Shown piece after piece: positions 1 through 11,520 of a stretch of 64,000 nucleotides of DNA. A model generated the notes under the pieces. The model was not told the DNA's origin and made no database searches. It saw only the letters and a program-made list of their open reading frames with translations. The stretch covers positions 62,001 to 126,000 of the forward strand of contig CAMJIH010000001.1 in the NCBI GenBank assembly GCA_946405785.1, written 5' to 3'. Position 1 is the first letter of the stretch. Each line of letters begins with the position of its first letter. Position numbers and translations under genes: made by a program. The stretch is from an uncultured bacterium (GTDB lineage Bacteria > Patescibacteriota > Gracilibacteria > Absconditabacterales > Absconditicoccaceae).

Positions 1-605
1 ATTATTGTCTTTAAAATCGGATAAGTATTTATTAGTAAATCAATTCTTTTCATCAAATACCAAAAAAGAGCGATAGTTAATTTAGAATCATAATAAGCAT
101 CATGGAAACTTTCTTCCTCTCATAAATAAGGCTGAACTTTTTGAATAATTTCCTGAAAATCAGACTTTGTTTTCAATAATTCAATCAAAACTTCAAGTGC
201 ATAACTTGGAACATAATGAAGTAATGACTGAGATAAACGGAAAGTATCAATACTATATTTCCATTTTAATGAAGGGAAAAATTTTCTTAGAAACTCTAAA
301 TCAAATCAAATATTATGTCATACTATTACTGTATTTTCTCAAAAAAATGGCTCTAACTGAACTAATAAATCATCACAATGTGGAGCACTTTGCAATTTTT
401 CAACAGAAAGTCCTGTTATAAAACCAACAATACTTCTTAATTCTTTTACAGTCTTTTCTGGATAAATTAAAGATTGAAATCCTCCAATAATATTTCCTTT
501 AGCATCAAACTCTAATAATCAGACTTGGATTGGAACATCATTATGGATATCAAGCCCAGTTGTCTCAAAATCCAATGCAACAAAACGAAGATTATCTCTG
601 AGCAT
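1..605 (-). CDS. DnaQ-family 3'-5' exonuclease (partial, C-terminus outside window)
   Basis: This is a DEDDh-type 3'-5' exonuclease of the DnaQ/RNase T superfamily, which removes nucleotides from 3' ends in proofreading or RNA trimming. The start ATG at 605 has GGAG about five bases upstream. Visible motifs are ExoI DFETTG (residues 12-17, acidic D12 and E14), ExoII GHNIGFDLEF (96-104) and ExoIII HDAYYD (168-173, the HxxxxD signature). At least four glycines, including one in GHNIG, are written TGA. The 201 visible residues form the nuclease domain. Whether a helicase or BRCT domain follows cannot be seen because the frame runs off the left edge. The substrate (polymerase III proofreading or another nucleic acid) is not determined by the sequence. 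Confidence 0.85.
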
Positions 606-663
606 CAACTCCAATGACAATATAAAACAACCGAAATTTACAGATTTTACTATTTATTGCAAA

Positions 664-688
664 GAAAAAAGCTCTCATAAGAGAGCCT
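664..688 (-). terminator. Rho-independent terminator
   Basis: GCTCTC-ATAA-GAGAGC forms a six-pair stem. On the minus strand it is followed by TTTTTT, just past the stop at 709 of the small membrane protein gene. Confidence 0.75.
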
Positions 689-708
689 TCAAATATATAA
701 TATACAAT

Positions 709-1185
709 TTATAACTTTAACCTTCTCAACAATCTATCTAATGAACTCTGATCGTATTTTTCTAAATAAGGCACAAGCTCAGAGAATTTTGAAAAGAATA
801 ATTCTTGCTGTTTCTTGGTATCTTTCAATGTATAAATCTCAACAGACCTATCAAATACAAGAACAATATTTCTAAATTTTAATGTTTTTTTATCCATTTC
901 AACAACAAACCCCTTTAATTGAGAATAAGGAATAAGTCTTGTTCATATAGTCAATCATTCTGGTTTCAAAACCATTTTTGTCTCAGCATTAGCTCTAGAT
1001 AAGAAAAACAAATAACCTCATACAATCAACAACAAAATAATTACTCAAATAAGGCCATTCAATTTATCTCATGATTCATAAAATAGAGAAACAAAAACGA
1101 CAATACCAATCACAACAAAAAAACAAACATACCATAATGTTGACCTATCAAATACTTCTCAGTTATAAACTTTTAATGAAACCAT
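709..1185 (-). CDS. Small two-TM membrane protein
   Basis: This 158-residue protein is not assigned to a named family. Two hydrophobic segments (about residues 16-34 and 43-60), joined by a short linker, form a hairpin. About 95 residues of soluble, charged sequence follow, ending in an Arg/Leu-rich tail. The two-TM-plus-cytoplasmic-domain layout recalls small PH-like (YcxB/bPH2-type) membrane proteins, but no diagnostic motif was seen. Reading TGA as glycine is needed to join the N-terminal TM half to the C-terminal half. It lies between the nuclease and an FKBP lipoprotein on the same strand and has its own terminator. Confidence 0.7.
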
Positions 1186-1219
1186 CTGAATAAAAAAGTT
1201 AAAGTAAAGAGTTCTTTTA

Positions 1220-1846
1220 CTATTCTATGGATTTAATTGTTATATCAAAAACTAATGTTTCTCAAGCTAGTTCATGATTAGCATCATATACAATTTCAGT
1301 ATCTGTTATATCAACAATTTTTGCTGGGATATATCAATTTAAGAATACTTGCATTCCAACCTCTGCTCAAGAAATATCTCAAGCTTGTTCCAAAGGTACA
1401 TGAATAACATATTCTTCACTTCTTTCTCAATATGCCTTATCTGCAGGAATTTCAACAGTTTTAGATTCACCAACTTTCATTCAAATTACAGCCTCATCAA
1501 ATCATTTAATCATTTGACCAGCACCAGCTGTAAATTCCAATCAAGCAGTATAATCTCTACTTGGATTATACTTTCAAGCTTCTTTAGCTACAGATTCAAT
1601 ACTAGTATCAAAAACTGTTCAATCTAAATGTTTTCAAACATAATCTACAACAATTAAATCTCAAGTACTAATAACCTCTTTCATTATTTTATTTTCAGAA
1701 GATAAAGAAGATCCTGTCTCAATTACATTACTATCAGATAAAGATGTTTTAACCTCCGCATCAGAATCTATAACATTTTGTTCACATCAACAAAGGAATA
1801 CAGAAATCCCAAGAACTCAAAACAATAAAATTGAATTTTTTTTCAT
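1220..1846 (-). CDS. FKBP-type peptidyl-prolyl isomerase lipoprotein
   Basis: A 208-residue peptidyl-prolyl cis-trans isomerase. It starts with a lipoprotein signal peptide: a hydrophobic stretch ending in L-C-G-C, with Cys21 as the likely lipidated residue. A Ser/Thr-rich linker follows, then an FKBP domain from about residue 60. Recognisable elements are VDYVGKHLDGTVFDTS, the GAGQMIKGFDEAVIGMKVG core and the SlyD-like pattern ending in EIVYDANHELAG. The family speeds folding at proline bonds; the lipobox puts this one on the outer face of the membrane, where it would assist exported proteins such as the surface proteins in this window. Many structural glycines are TGA. Confidence 0.9.
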
Positions 1847-2040
1847 AATAAAAACACAAAATAAAAATACAACGAATATATAGTAAAAAAAACACTAATA
1901 TCAATAGATTGATTCCAAAAAATTTTAATAATTCAAGTTATGAACAATTATATAAAAAACAATATAGACAACTAATCTTGAAAATATTAATCATTTTCGT
2001 ATTCTTTTAGCCGAAATTTTATCAATTAAACAAGTAAAAA

Positions 2041-2610
2041 ATGAGAGTACCAATTTGAGTATCAAACAGACATATCCATCTGACACAAGCAGATGCAAAT
2101 ACACTTTTCTGACCAAATCATGAACTAGTAAAAATAAAAGATCTATCTCAACCAGGACAATTTGCTTCAGAAGAATGTGTTATTATAAAATGACCAAAAT
2201 CAGAAATAGCTAAAGTAAGAGTTCTTGGACCTTACAGAAAACAAACTCAAGTAGAAGTTATGGCATGAGATTGTGTTAAATTATGAACACCTGCTCCAAT
2301 TAGAGAATCTTGAGATTTAAAATGATCAGCTCCTATTACTGTAATTTGACCAAATGGAACAATAGAACTAAAAGAAGGAATGATTATTGCTAAAAGACAT
2401 ATCCATATGACAGTAGCAGATGCTAAAAATTTCGGTGTAGAAAATGGACAAATTGTAAAAGTAAAAACTAATGGAGAAAGAGGTTTAATATTTGATAATG
2501 TAGTTATCAGAGTAAGTGATTCATTCGCACTAGACACACATATCGACATAGAAGAAGCCAATGCTGCTGCTCTAAAACAATGAGATTGGTGAGAACTTAT
2601 CTTAGACTAA
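2041..2610 (+). CDS. pduL: PduL-type phosphate acyltransferase
   Basis: A 189-residue PduL-family phosphotransacylase, which interconverts acyl-CoA and acyl-phosphate (acetyl or propanoyl). The PduL fold is two related barrels with zinc-binding histidines. Both halves are visible: RHIHL at residues 10-14 and KRHIHM at 118-123. ATG at 2041 is the only sensible start and gives the normal family length. No microcompartment genes accompany it, so a housekeeping role in fermentative acetyl-phosphate and ATP formation is more likely than propanediol use (inference). glyA follows after 33 bases and may be co-transcribed. Confidence 0.88.
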
Positions 2611-2643
2611 TTAATAGATATTTTATATATTAAGTTTAATTCC

Positions 2644-3906
2644 ATGAGTATAAAAGACATTGAAGTAGAAGAACTTATTCTCTGAGAAGAAAAAAGACAA
2701 CAAGAAGGAATTGAACTTATTGCAAGTGAAAATTATCAATCAAAAGATGTATTAGCTGTTCAATCATCTGTCTTTGCTAATAAATATGCTGAATGATATC
2801 CAGGAAGAAGATATTATTGAGGACAGGAATTCACAGATAAACTCGAAAGTTTAGCTATTGAAAGAGCTAAAAAGATTTTTCATTCAGATCACGCAAACGT
2901 TCAAGCTCTTTCCGGTGCTGCTGCAAATATCTGCTTTTATACAGCAGCAATGAATCCATGAGACAGTATTCTCTGACTTGAAATGTGACATTGAGGACAC
3001 TTAACACACGGTTCTCCTGTTACATTTTTTTCTAAAGTTTTTAACTTCTATGGATATTCAACAAAACCAGATTGAAGCATCGATTACGAACAAATCCGTT
3101 CTTTAGCACATGAACATCATCCAAAAGTAATTTTAGCATGATTTAGTGCCTACCCTAGAGAATTAGACTATGAAAAATTTGTTGAAATAGCTAAAGAGGT
3201 ATGAGCAATTGCATATGCTGATATATCACATATATGATGATTTATTGCTACATGATTATTAAAAAATCCATTAGATTATGGATTTAATGCTATGATGACA
3301 ACAACACATAAATCTCTACGTTGACCAAGATGATCAATAATTCTTAGTAAAGGAATAGTATCAAATCCACTAAAAAAGCCAGAAGATACAATAGAGAATC
3401 TGCCAACAAGAATTGATCGTGCTGTATTCCCATGAATGCAAGGTTGACCTCACATGAACACTATTGCTGGAATTACTGTAGCATTAAAAGAAGTTGAATC
3501 TGAGAATTTTAAAGAATACGCAAAACAAGCACTTATCAATGCACAAATTATGGCTGAAGAATTTTTAAAGTTATGATATAAATTAGTTACATGATGAACA
3601 GATAACCATATGATAATACTAGATTTATCACAAGAAACTTATAACGGTGCAGATGTTGAAATAGCTTTAGATAAGATATGAATATCTGTTTCTAAATCAC
3701 TTATTCCTAATGATACTCGTCCTCCATTCCGTCCATCAGGTGTAAGAATAGGAACGCCAGCAATGACAACAAGATGAGTAAAAGAAAACGATATCAAAAA
3801 GATTGTTGAATTTATAAACAAAGGAATAAAAGAAAGAGATAATGATAAAGAATTAGAAATTTTAAGAAACGAAGTTAAAGAGTTTTCTACTTGTTTTCAG
3901 ATTTAG
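2644..3906 (+). CDS. glyA: Serine hydroxymethyltransferase
   Basis: A 420-residue PLP enzyme of full family length. It converts serine and tetrahydrofolate to glycine and methylene-tetrahydrofolate, the main one-carbon source. It has the N-terminal IELIASENY signature, the GGQEFTD and SGAAAN regions, and the PLP lysine K223 within [12 protein letters not shown]; both glycines of that last motif are TGA. Start ATG is at 2644, 33 bases after pduL. The 3' end overlaps the convergent membrane-protein gene by 20 bases. Glycine supply may carry extra weight in an organism that spends an additional codon on glycine, but that is only a thought. Confidence 0.95.
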
Positions 3907-5920
3907 TAGTAATGATACCTCATTTATCAATAAATTCTTTATAGTTACGATATTCTTCATTTCCTTTAAGAACATTAGTATAAAATTCTTTGAAACCTGA
4001 AGAATTTTTATCAAACCAATTTTTTATACTAAAGTTCTTCTCATCTTTATTAATTTCTGTACATAAAGCATCCCAATTAGCTTTACCAAAATAGTTATAC
4101 ATAGTTTTATAATAATCCCTATTAGTTGTTTCCAAATCTTTACGTTTTGTAACCCAATCTTGGATCTCTTTCCAAACATCCTCAAATTTTAATGCTCAAT
4201 CATTAGATTTCTTTAATGCATCTAATTTATCAACAAAAACGCTAGGAGCATTATCAGGACGAACTGCACGAATAATATCACCTTTCTGCGTTTCAGTTAC
4301 AGATTTAACCACAAGCTTATCTCATTCTCACAATAGTGCAAGTATAGTTTCCTGAGACTTATCCCTTTTTGTAAATTCTTTCTCAAGTTTACCTTTAGCT
4401 TCAGTAATTAACGGACTATAACCATAATCAGAATCCCATACTTGATTAAATCACATTCTTCCCTTAGGAGTTGGAATAACTCAAATACCTCAAAATACTT
4501 TTCAAGTATTTTTAAGCATCTTATTCATTCTTTGTGATAACTGTGAATTTTCATTAAATCCTCAAATAGATCAAATAGATCATGTCAAAGCCAATTTAAT
4601 TAATTGCCACATCAATACTAAAGTAATCAAAGCCAATACAACATCTTTCAAAGATGTTGCTCAATTTTTCAAATAAACACTCACAATTCAAGCATTTTCA
4701 AGAGTAGAACTAATTTTCGGTATAGCATCCGTTCTAGTTCATGTCTTTGATTTATCTGAAAGTCCAACATTATCAAGGTAAGAAGACGCTGACTGATCAA
4801 AAAGTCTTTGAACAGTAACAACAACAATAAACATCATTGATATCCAGAAAGCAAAAATCACTGGTTTAAAGATTAAAACAATGACTTTCTTTAAATCAAG
4901 AATATCTTTTATATCATTATTCAGTAAATTTCATTTCTTTATTGATGAAAGATCAAGGGCATATATTAAAACAACAATAGGACTTATAGCAATAAATATT
5001 CGCAAAAATGCTAATCTCATAACAAGCAACACTATTAAAAGTGCCAAAGCTATTGAATAAAGAATAACCGTTCAAGATTGTAAAATAAGATTAGTTATAA
5101 CTTTCTCTATTGTATCAACACAATTTGCAGAGACTGGTATTGGTCTAGTAACAAAATCCTGAGCCTTAAAAGCTGTAGCTCAAAGATAAATAAAAGGTCC
5201 TCATAAATTGCTTGCACTAGGTAATAATGCATCCATTGTTTCTTTCTTTGGATCAACTGATCAACCACCTCATTCAGTTTTCTCAATTGAAAACCAAGTA
5301 GAATTATCTCATTCCAAATAATCATCAGTAAATGCGTTTATTACAATAATTTTTTTATCATTTAAAACATCGCTCTTAACCATTTCACTTTTAAATGTTT
5401 CTAACATTTTAGAATCAGCACTCAAAACCTGAGAAGAAAACGAAGAAACTGTTGCTAAACCAATTGTAGAAAGATCTACCAATACCATAACCATAAACCG
5501 ACTGATCTGAACAAGTACTGAAGCAACCAAAATATCCTTTACTTTACCAATTGGAGGTTTATCATCTTTAAAGAAAATATACTTAAAAATATAATAAATA
5601 AACAGAAATCATAATGCATAATTTGCAATAGTTCTCGACATTTGCCATATTTTCCACAAAAATGAATCCAAATGCATAAATTCTCAATATACCATAGCAT
5701 TAGTCATCAATACCCCAGCAAAATTTCAGAGTACTATCCAAATCCAAGAAAAGAATTTTCATAAATTAGTAAGAAATACATAGATGGTATCAAGAGAATC
5801 TTTTGTTACTCAACTACACTTACCATCTGAAGCAAAAGTAGGATAACAAGAGAAAATTATTACCATAACAATGATAATTCCTAACTTAAGATACTGTGAT
5901 AATTTTCTATTGCTGTGCAT
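3887..5920 (-). CDS. VirB6/TrbL-like polytopic membrane protein
   Basis: A 677-residue inner-membrane protein with a signal-like hydrophobic start (residues about 12-30, ending FAS) and several TM helices in two clusters. One cluster spans roughly residues 45-180. The other, at about 270-430, contains MRLAFLRIFIAISPIVVL. That Arg-aromatic-hydrophobic-SP pattern is common in VirB6/TrbL-type type IV secretion channel proteins. A soluble charged C-terminal third (about 470-677) follows. The start codon overlaps the stop of the upstream gene by 14 bases, so translational coupling is likely. The architecture matches that neighbour, suggesting a diverged paralogous pair. The family call rests on topology and this motif only. 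Confidence 0.6.
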
Positions 5921-8312
5921 CTGTTGTGGTTTCTCATCCTTTTAAAACATATTTATCATCTGATCACTTTTCAATCTTATAATTAGTTCCTCAAATTTCA
6001 CGAGTAATTCCTCCAATCTCAATTTTCTTATCTCACTTTTCATTTACATGTTTTACAATCTGTTCAAGTTTCTCCTTTGTATCCGCATTTCAAATCATCT
6101 CATTATAAACACCTTTAATCATATCAGTTTTTGAAGCCCAATTTTTTGTAGCATACACAGTATCCAATCTTGAAATCATAGCACTAGTATCTGTATATGC
6201 CGACGCATCTATTTTAAAAGCATCATTAAATGAAAGACTCGGATTATTAACAAAAGAACGTCATTTCTTTTCATCACTAGTCTTTCACCAATCCAAAAGT
6301 GACTCTAATCTCTCTTTATCATTAGACATCATATCACTCGTCAATTTCTGATAAATTTGATCAGGAGCATTCTTCAATCAAGACCAAGATAATCAATTCT
6401 TTCAAACCGGAATAATTGGAGTTGTTGAAAGGAATGTTTCTCATAATCCCTGTATTGTTCATCAAATAGACTCTCATACAGCAGTTTGCTTTATAGCCCA
6501 GAATAACAAAAACCAAGTTATTCATAATCAAAAGAACATTGTTAATAACCAAGAAACATTCAACATTGTTGAATCAAGTTTTACCTTAATAAATCATAAT
6601 AAATCCATATCAGATCATGAAAATTTTGCTCCAGTAACTTCAGCAAGATTTTCATAAAATTTAGTAGTTTCAGTCTTAGATAAATAGGCATTCGGGTCTC
6701 CTGTTCAAATTCAAACAGAATTCTTCAAAACTGTCATAAAAATAAGAGAAACTCACACAGCAAAACTAATCAAAACAGGAGCTAACAACAATTTTATTAA
6801 CTGATCAAAACTAATATATTTTTTCAAAGAATCAGGTAAACTAAAGACACCCTCAAAAACATTCACTAAAACAAGGAATGGAGAAAGAGCTATAGCAATC
6901 CACAGTAATCAAACTCTTGCAAAAAGGACAACAACCAATGCTAATAAAGGGAGAACAAGCAACAATGAAAAACATACATTTACAAATGTTATAACAAACT
7001 TTTGCCATAGTCACCTATTCCCCGCATCAAGATTTGAATATACAGACATACTCGAATATAAAGCAGCAAATGGTCATGTCATTGATCCTGCCTTTTTTAT
7101 AATGTTAGCTAATGTTATATCAGGAGATTTAGCTGATGAGTATAAACACTCCCAATCATTCTTTCCTTTCTCTCTCTTTGATGGTACAAAACCTACATTT
7201 CAACCCATACAATCCGAATTTGTATTATTTCAAAAAGTTCTACCATCTACAGAAACACTTCAACCACTAGTCTTTCATTCAGGTAAATATGAGATCTTTC
7301 AATTTGATAAAGGGAAAATAATTCACTTCTCAACAAGCTCCTTAACTGTAGATTCATTCCCGTCTTTTTCAATAATCTTTCTATAGGTATCTAACGTAGA
7401 AGCATAATTTTCATTACCTGTAGAAGCACCATTTACATAAAATTCATTATATGATAACAAAGCTCAATAATACATACAATATCAAGCCATCATTTTATAT
7501 CAATCACCTAAATCAATAAATTTTCTACCTATAGCAAATGATTGTTCCTCATCTCATCATCAAAATTTTACATGTGCAGTTTCACAAGGAGCAATATATT
7601 GATCTCATGACATTTGCCAGTAATACCTTATAGCATCCGAAATATCTCACTGAGTTTCAGGTTTTACCGTATAATCTCAAAGCTCAAAATCAACATTCAT
7701 TTTAAACATTTTAGCATCATCTCATGATCAAAGAGTTTGATCTTTTAATATAGAATAAGGTAATCATCAAATACTATACGTTAAAACTGTTGATAAATCG
7801 ACTAAAACCATCATTATGAACCAACTCGCCTGAATCAAAACACTAGCAATCAATATTTTTTTCAACAAATCAGGAAGTTTTAAGTTTTTTATTCAAGTTT
7901 TTCACGAAAAATTCCAATACAGAATTCAAAATAGAAATAAAAATCATAAAGTATAATTAGCAAAAGTTCTAACAAGTTGCCAGATCTTCCACAAAGAAAC
8001 ATCTAGCCCCATAAAAGAACCATAAATCATAGTATTATCCATAGCCAATCAAGCTAAAGCAACAAGTGGCCAAAGCAACGCAAACGCAATATTAGAAATA
8101 GCCTGCATAAAAGTATCAATTGAAGCCAACTTCTCTTTTTGAGATTGTTGTTCACTCTTATCACTAGTCTCCGCATAAACTTCATTAAAAGAAAAATAGT
8201 TCTGCTGAGGCAAAAATGAAAATCACAATAATAAGATAAATAATGACTTCAATAACAATTTCTTTTTTTGTTTTAATTGTTTTGTTAGAAATGATACAAC
8301 CTTAGATATCAT
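5907..8312 (-). CDS. VirB6/TrbL-like polytopic membrane protein
   Basis: An 801-residue membrane protein. An N-terminal hydrophobic segment (about 20-45) ends near VYAE and could be a signal peptide. TM helices follow (NIAFALLWPLVALAGLAMDN, then SLWKIWQLVRTFANYTLGFL), then a long exported loop with several cysteines. A central TM cluster with ARVGLLWIAIALSPFLVLV comes next, and finally a soluble tail. The SLWKIWQ-(M/L)-(S/V)-R-T motif recurs in the downstream protein (FLWKIWQMSRTIANYALGF), showing common ancestry. LWIAIALSPF is typical of VirB6/TrbL T4SS proteins. No VirB4 or coupling-protein ATPase lies in this window, so a complete secretion system is not demonstrated. Confidence 0.6.
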
Positions 8313-8458
8313 ATTAAATTTTCAATAAACTAAAGAATCTTCACTCTTTAGTATCAAGTATAAACAAAAATAAAAATATAGTTAATATTACAAAAAATAT
8401 TCGTCTTTTTCTGGTTGACTTAATAATTTTTATATACAAAATATGTAAGGAATTTTAA

Positions 8459-9463
8459 CTACTCTTCAAAAAAATCCTGAATAATTTTTTTCATCTTTAA
8501 TATCTTCATTTGATAAGGATATACTTTTGTTTCTACACCCAAAAAAGAGGCAACCAAGAACAGATGCAACCTAGCAGTTACAACAATATCAGCATTCTTA
8601 ACATTCTGTGCAAAATTAGCAAAACTCTCCTCCCAATCTAATACTTCAAATTTTGTTAATAATTTCTTTTCTAATACTTCTTTATAATACAAATCATTGT
8701 ATACCTTATTACTTCATTTACTAACAGGAACATATTTTATAGTATATCAATTTGATAACAAAGATTCACATTGAAGTACTAAATCATCAAAAAATTTCTC
8801 ACCATTTTTATTAAGATTTATTAATGCAACTTTACTATGTTCAACTTCTCTTTTAATCCAACTCCATGAATAAGCAAACCAACTAGTATCAACAAAAAAC
8901 TCAGCATTTTTAAATCAATACTCATGAAGTGCTTCAACAGATTCATTATCACGTGCATAAATATATTTCACCTTTGATAACAAAAGATCAAATAACTTAG
9001 TATTCCATTTTTTTTCAGGAATCTGGATTCCTCACATAAGATAAACATTAACTTTATCTAATTTACTCCACAATGGAATTAATCAAGCAAGCCAATACCA
9101 ATAAGAATTAGGGCTTTCTTCTGTCAGAATTTCACCTCATCATATAATAACACTATCAACAGATTTATATATTCTTAATTCTCTTTTAATTTTAGAAAAA
9201 AAGTACCTACAAAAAGAACGTACTCATTTCGGAAATTCATGTAAATAAGTTATTGGCTTTAAATCAGTAAACTGAGAAAAAAAAGATTTCAACCAATTAA
9301 CATCATAAGCAGAAACAACAACTTCTTTTCACTGTTTTTGAAGCAAACGAATCGTTCACAACAAAATAAGTTCATCTCCCATATTTCTATAGGACCAATT
9401 TCCCATAATCAAAACTTTATTTCACTCTATTGGGAGAGTTTTCTCTAATTCCATTCTTTCCAT
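8459..9463 (-). CDS. Polysaccharide pyruvyl transferase family protein
   Basis: A 334-residue protein of the polysaccharide pyruvyl transferase (CsaB-like) family, which transfers pyruvate from PEP to sugar residues of cell-wall polymers. Family features are an N-terminal NWSYRNMGDELIL loop, a central SVIIGGGEILTE motif, IYARDNESVEAL, and C-terminal ADIVVTARLHLFLVAS containing the conserved R-x-H. Pyruvylated wall polymers are the usual anchor for SLH-domain proteins, and an SLH protein is encoded at 26174-28093. A functional link is therefore plausible, though inferred. The ATG at 9463 gives a short extra N-terminus; the family core begins near residue 19. Confidence 0.85.
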
Positions 9464-9613
9464 GAGAAAAAGAAATAAGAATAAAGACAACAGATTCTAA
9501 ATAAAAGTATAAGAAAGAAATTAATAATTACAACAAAAAAGTTTTCACTTAGGATTGACTTCTCTTCCTAAAATGGATAAAAATCAAAAACATAAACAAA
9601 AAACAATACTAAT

Positions 9614-10171
9614 ATGCTTAAATTTTTCAAATTTTACAAAAAAGAGCTCCTCTGGAAAATATTCGGATCTTCCATGGGAGCCATCATTTGTGCACTATTC
9701 TATTTCAATCTTCCACAAACAATCGGGAAAACATTGGTGGGGATGTTGTGTTCATTCTGGATAATAATAGTGATATCAACACTGGTATCGCTTATCCTCT
9801 TGTTAATAACTATTCACAAGGGAGAAAACTCCCCCTATCATGCTTTCATCCTTGAACAAAAAATCATTCCACGGTTAATGCAAAAACGTCAACGAGTGAA
9901 GGACAAAATCAAGAAAGCTAAATATAGCATATTGATCGAAGAACTGAATCTCAAACTAACGTCAGATGATAGAGAAAAACTCGAAATACAAAAACGAATC
10001 AACACAATAAAACTATCATCTATCCCATGTACCGAGAAACAAAAGCTCAAGCTCAAAAAAGAGATTAAAGAAATAGAAATAGAGCTGACCAACGACCCCT
10101 CAGAGAAAATGAAATTATCTGAAGAAGTTGAAGCACTTGAAGAATTACTTCAATGAAAAAACATAAACTAG
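9614..10171 (+). CDS. Membrane protein with coiled-coil tail; probably acquired gene
   Basis: No family recognised. It has two hydrophobic segments (about residues 14-32 and 40-66) followed by about 115 residues of highly charged, helix-prone sequence rich in Lys/Glu/Leu, likely a coiled coil. Composition differs from the neighbours. All five glycines before the end are GGA or GGG, none TGA, and CGG, ACG, CTC and TCC codons occur. The first TGA falls after residue 180; in the local code it reads as glycine and adds five residues up to TAG at 10169-10171, inside the terminator stem. In a standard-code source the protein would have ended at that TGA. This suggests a recently transferred gene. 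Confidence 0.7.
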
Positions 10172-10199
10172 TACCATGTATTATGGTACTAGTTTTTGC
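10165..10199. terminator. Strong bidirectional terminator
   Basis: A perfect 13-bp stem (AAACTAGTACCAT / ATGGTACTAGTTT) with a five-base loop, followed by a T run on the plus strand and preceded by an A run. It sits between the convergent genes 9614-10171 and 10205-11386. The plus-strand TAG stop is part of the stem. Confidence 0.85.
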
Positions 10200-10204
10200 T
10201 TTAC

Positions 10205-11386
10205 CTAATCTTGTAAAAAATGATTGAAATATTTTACCCTATCTTCATCAATTCAGAAACTTTTTGCAACAATAGGAACCATAAATTCAGAAGGTACTAA
10301 ATGGAGATCTATCTGTTTCTTTAATACTTTAACTAAAAGATTTAAAGAAAAATATTTTCACATAATTAATAACCGTTTTAATGGATTCTTAGTATTAGCA
10401 TGTTTCAAATAATTTTTTAATGTTAACTTTTCAATTCCTTTAGTCTCAAATAATGCATGAGGATACGGAACGAAATATCAAAAATCATGATACATCATCC
10501 ACCTTTTTACCTTAACATTTCTTGTCATCCATAGCGGCATCCGACCTAACCAACGAATCATACTATTATACCATATTAAATCAGGCTTTTCTTTTTTTAT
10601 AAAAGAATAGAATCTTATCGCCTCGTAAAGATTAAAACATCATATTCAAATTCATAACAACTTTTTAATTTTTCCTAAAACTCATTTAGGACAATTACTT
10701 CAATAAAGTACGACTTCATATCAATGACTTTCTAATAACGATTTAACATCATGAATATATGTTTCTATTCATCACACCTTATTAATAAAATCACTAACTA
10801 GTACAATTTTCTTTACTTTAAAATCAAAAGCTAATTTCTGAAATCTTTCATACCATTTCTCCTTTGAATATCTTAAGGCGATTCATTTAGATTTTTCAGC
10901 TAATTTATCATAAAAATGAAAATCATTAGCTTCTCTTTCTTTCTTTAACTTTGATATCATTTCAGAAAATTGAAGAACTTCTGTATTTCATTTACACTTA
11001 TCAATAGCATATTCATCAGGAATAAATGGAACTAATCATCATTTTTTAAATCCTACAACAGGAATTCCCCATTTTAATACATTAATTGCACTCAATCAAA
11101 AAGTTTCAATAAATCTTGAAGGCATAAGACAATAATCAATATTTTCCAAATATCTTTCAACATCAGATAATGGTTTCCATCAAAAATAATGAACATCTTT
11201 AAAACGATGAGATAATTCTAGTACTCATTCTTCATAACTTCAACTTCAAAAAATATATATCTCAAATGGAAGTTCTTTTTCTGGATATTGATTGATAAAA
11301 TCAAAAATTAAATCGAATCCTTTCTCAGTTTCCAACCTTCCTAAAAATAATAATCAAAGTTTATTATGCTTCATATAACTATTCAT
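10205..11386 (-). CDS. GT-B glycosyltransferase with domains in swapped order
   Basis: A 393-residue GT4-like glycosyltransferase with the two Rossmann lobes reversed. Residues about 9-188 are the usual C-terminal, nucleotide-sugar lobe: LFLGRLETEKGFD, then YIFGSGS, then the sugar-nucleotide motif MPSRFIETFGLSAINVL, where the second conserved Glu is Asn. Residues about 191-393 are the usual N-terminal, acceptor lobe: KIVLVSDFINKVGGIETYIHD, then HDFGYFVPYP, then LVPSEFM, ending at a point that normally leads into the C-lobe. The frame is open throughout. No other N-lobe lies upstream, where the next gene diverges. Alternative start: ATG at 11374. It probably acts on an envelope glycan. Confidence 0.8.
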
Positions 11387-11520
11387 ATGAAAGTATAAAA
11401 CATATAACCATATAAAAGGATATCTATAAATAATTCAAGTACAATTCTAAAACAAAGTTTTCTTGCTTTCTTTTTTAAGATAATTACTCTCATAACAACA
11501 ATTTATCCAATATACAATAT

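Noticed and set aside
7102-7386. Plus-strand 94-codon frame inside the VirB6-like gene.
   Set aside because: It lies antisense within a continuous, family-supported minus-strand gene and has no recognisable protein features.
11341-11493. A 50-codon hydrophobic minus-strand frame (MRVIILKKK...) overlapping the start of the swapped glycosyltransferase.
   Set aside because: AT-rich upstream sequence gives F/I/L/Y codons by chance, there is no Shine-Dalgarno, and it overlaps a well-supported gene in another frame.
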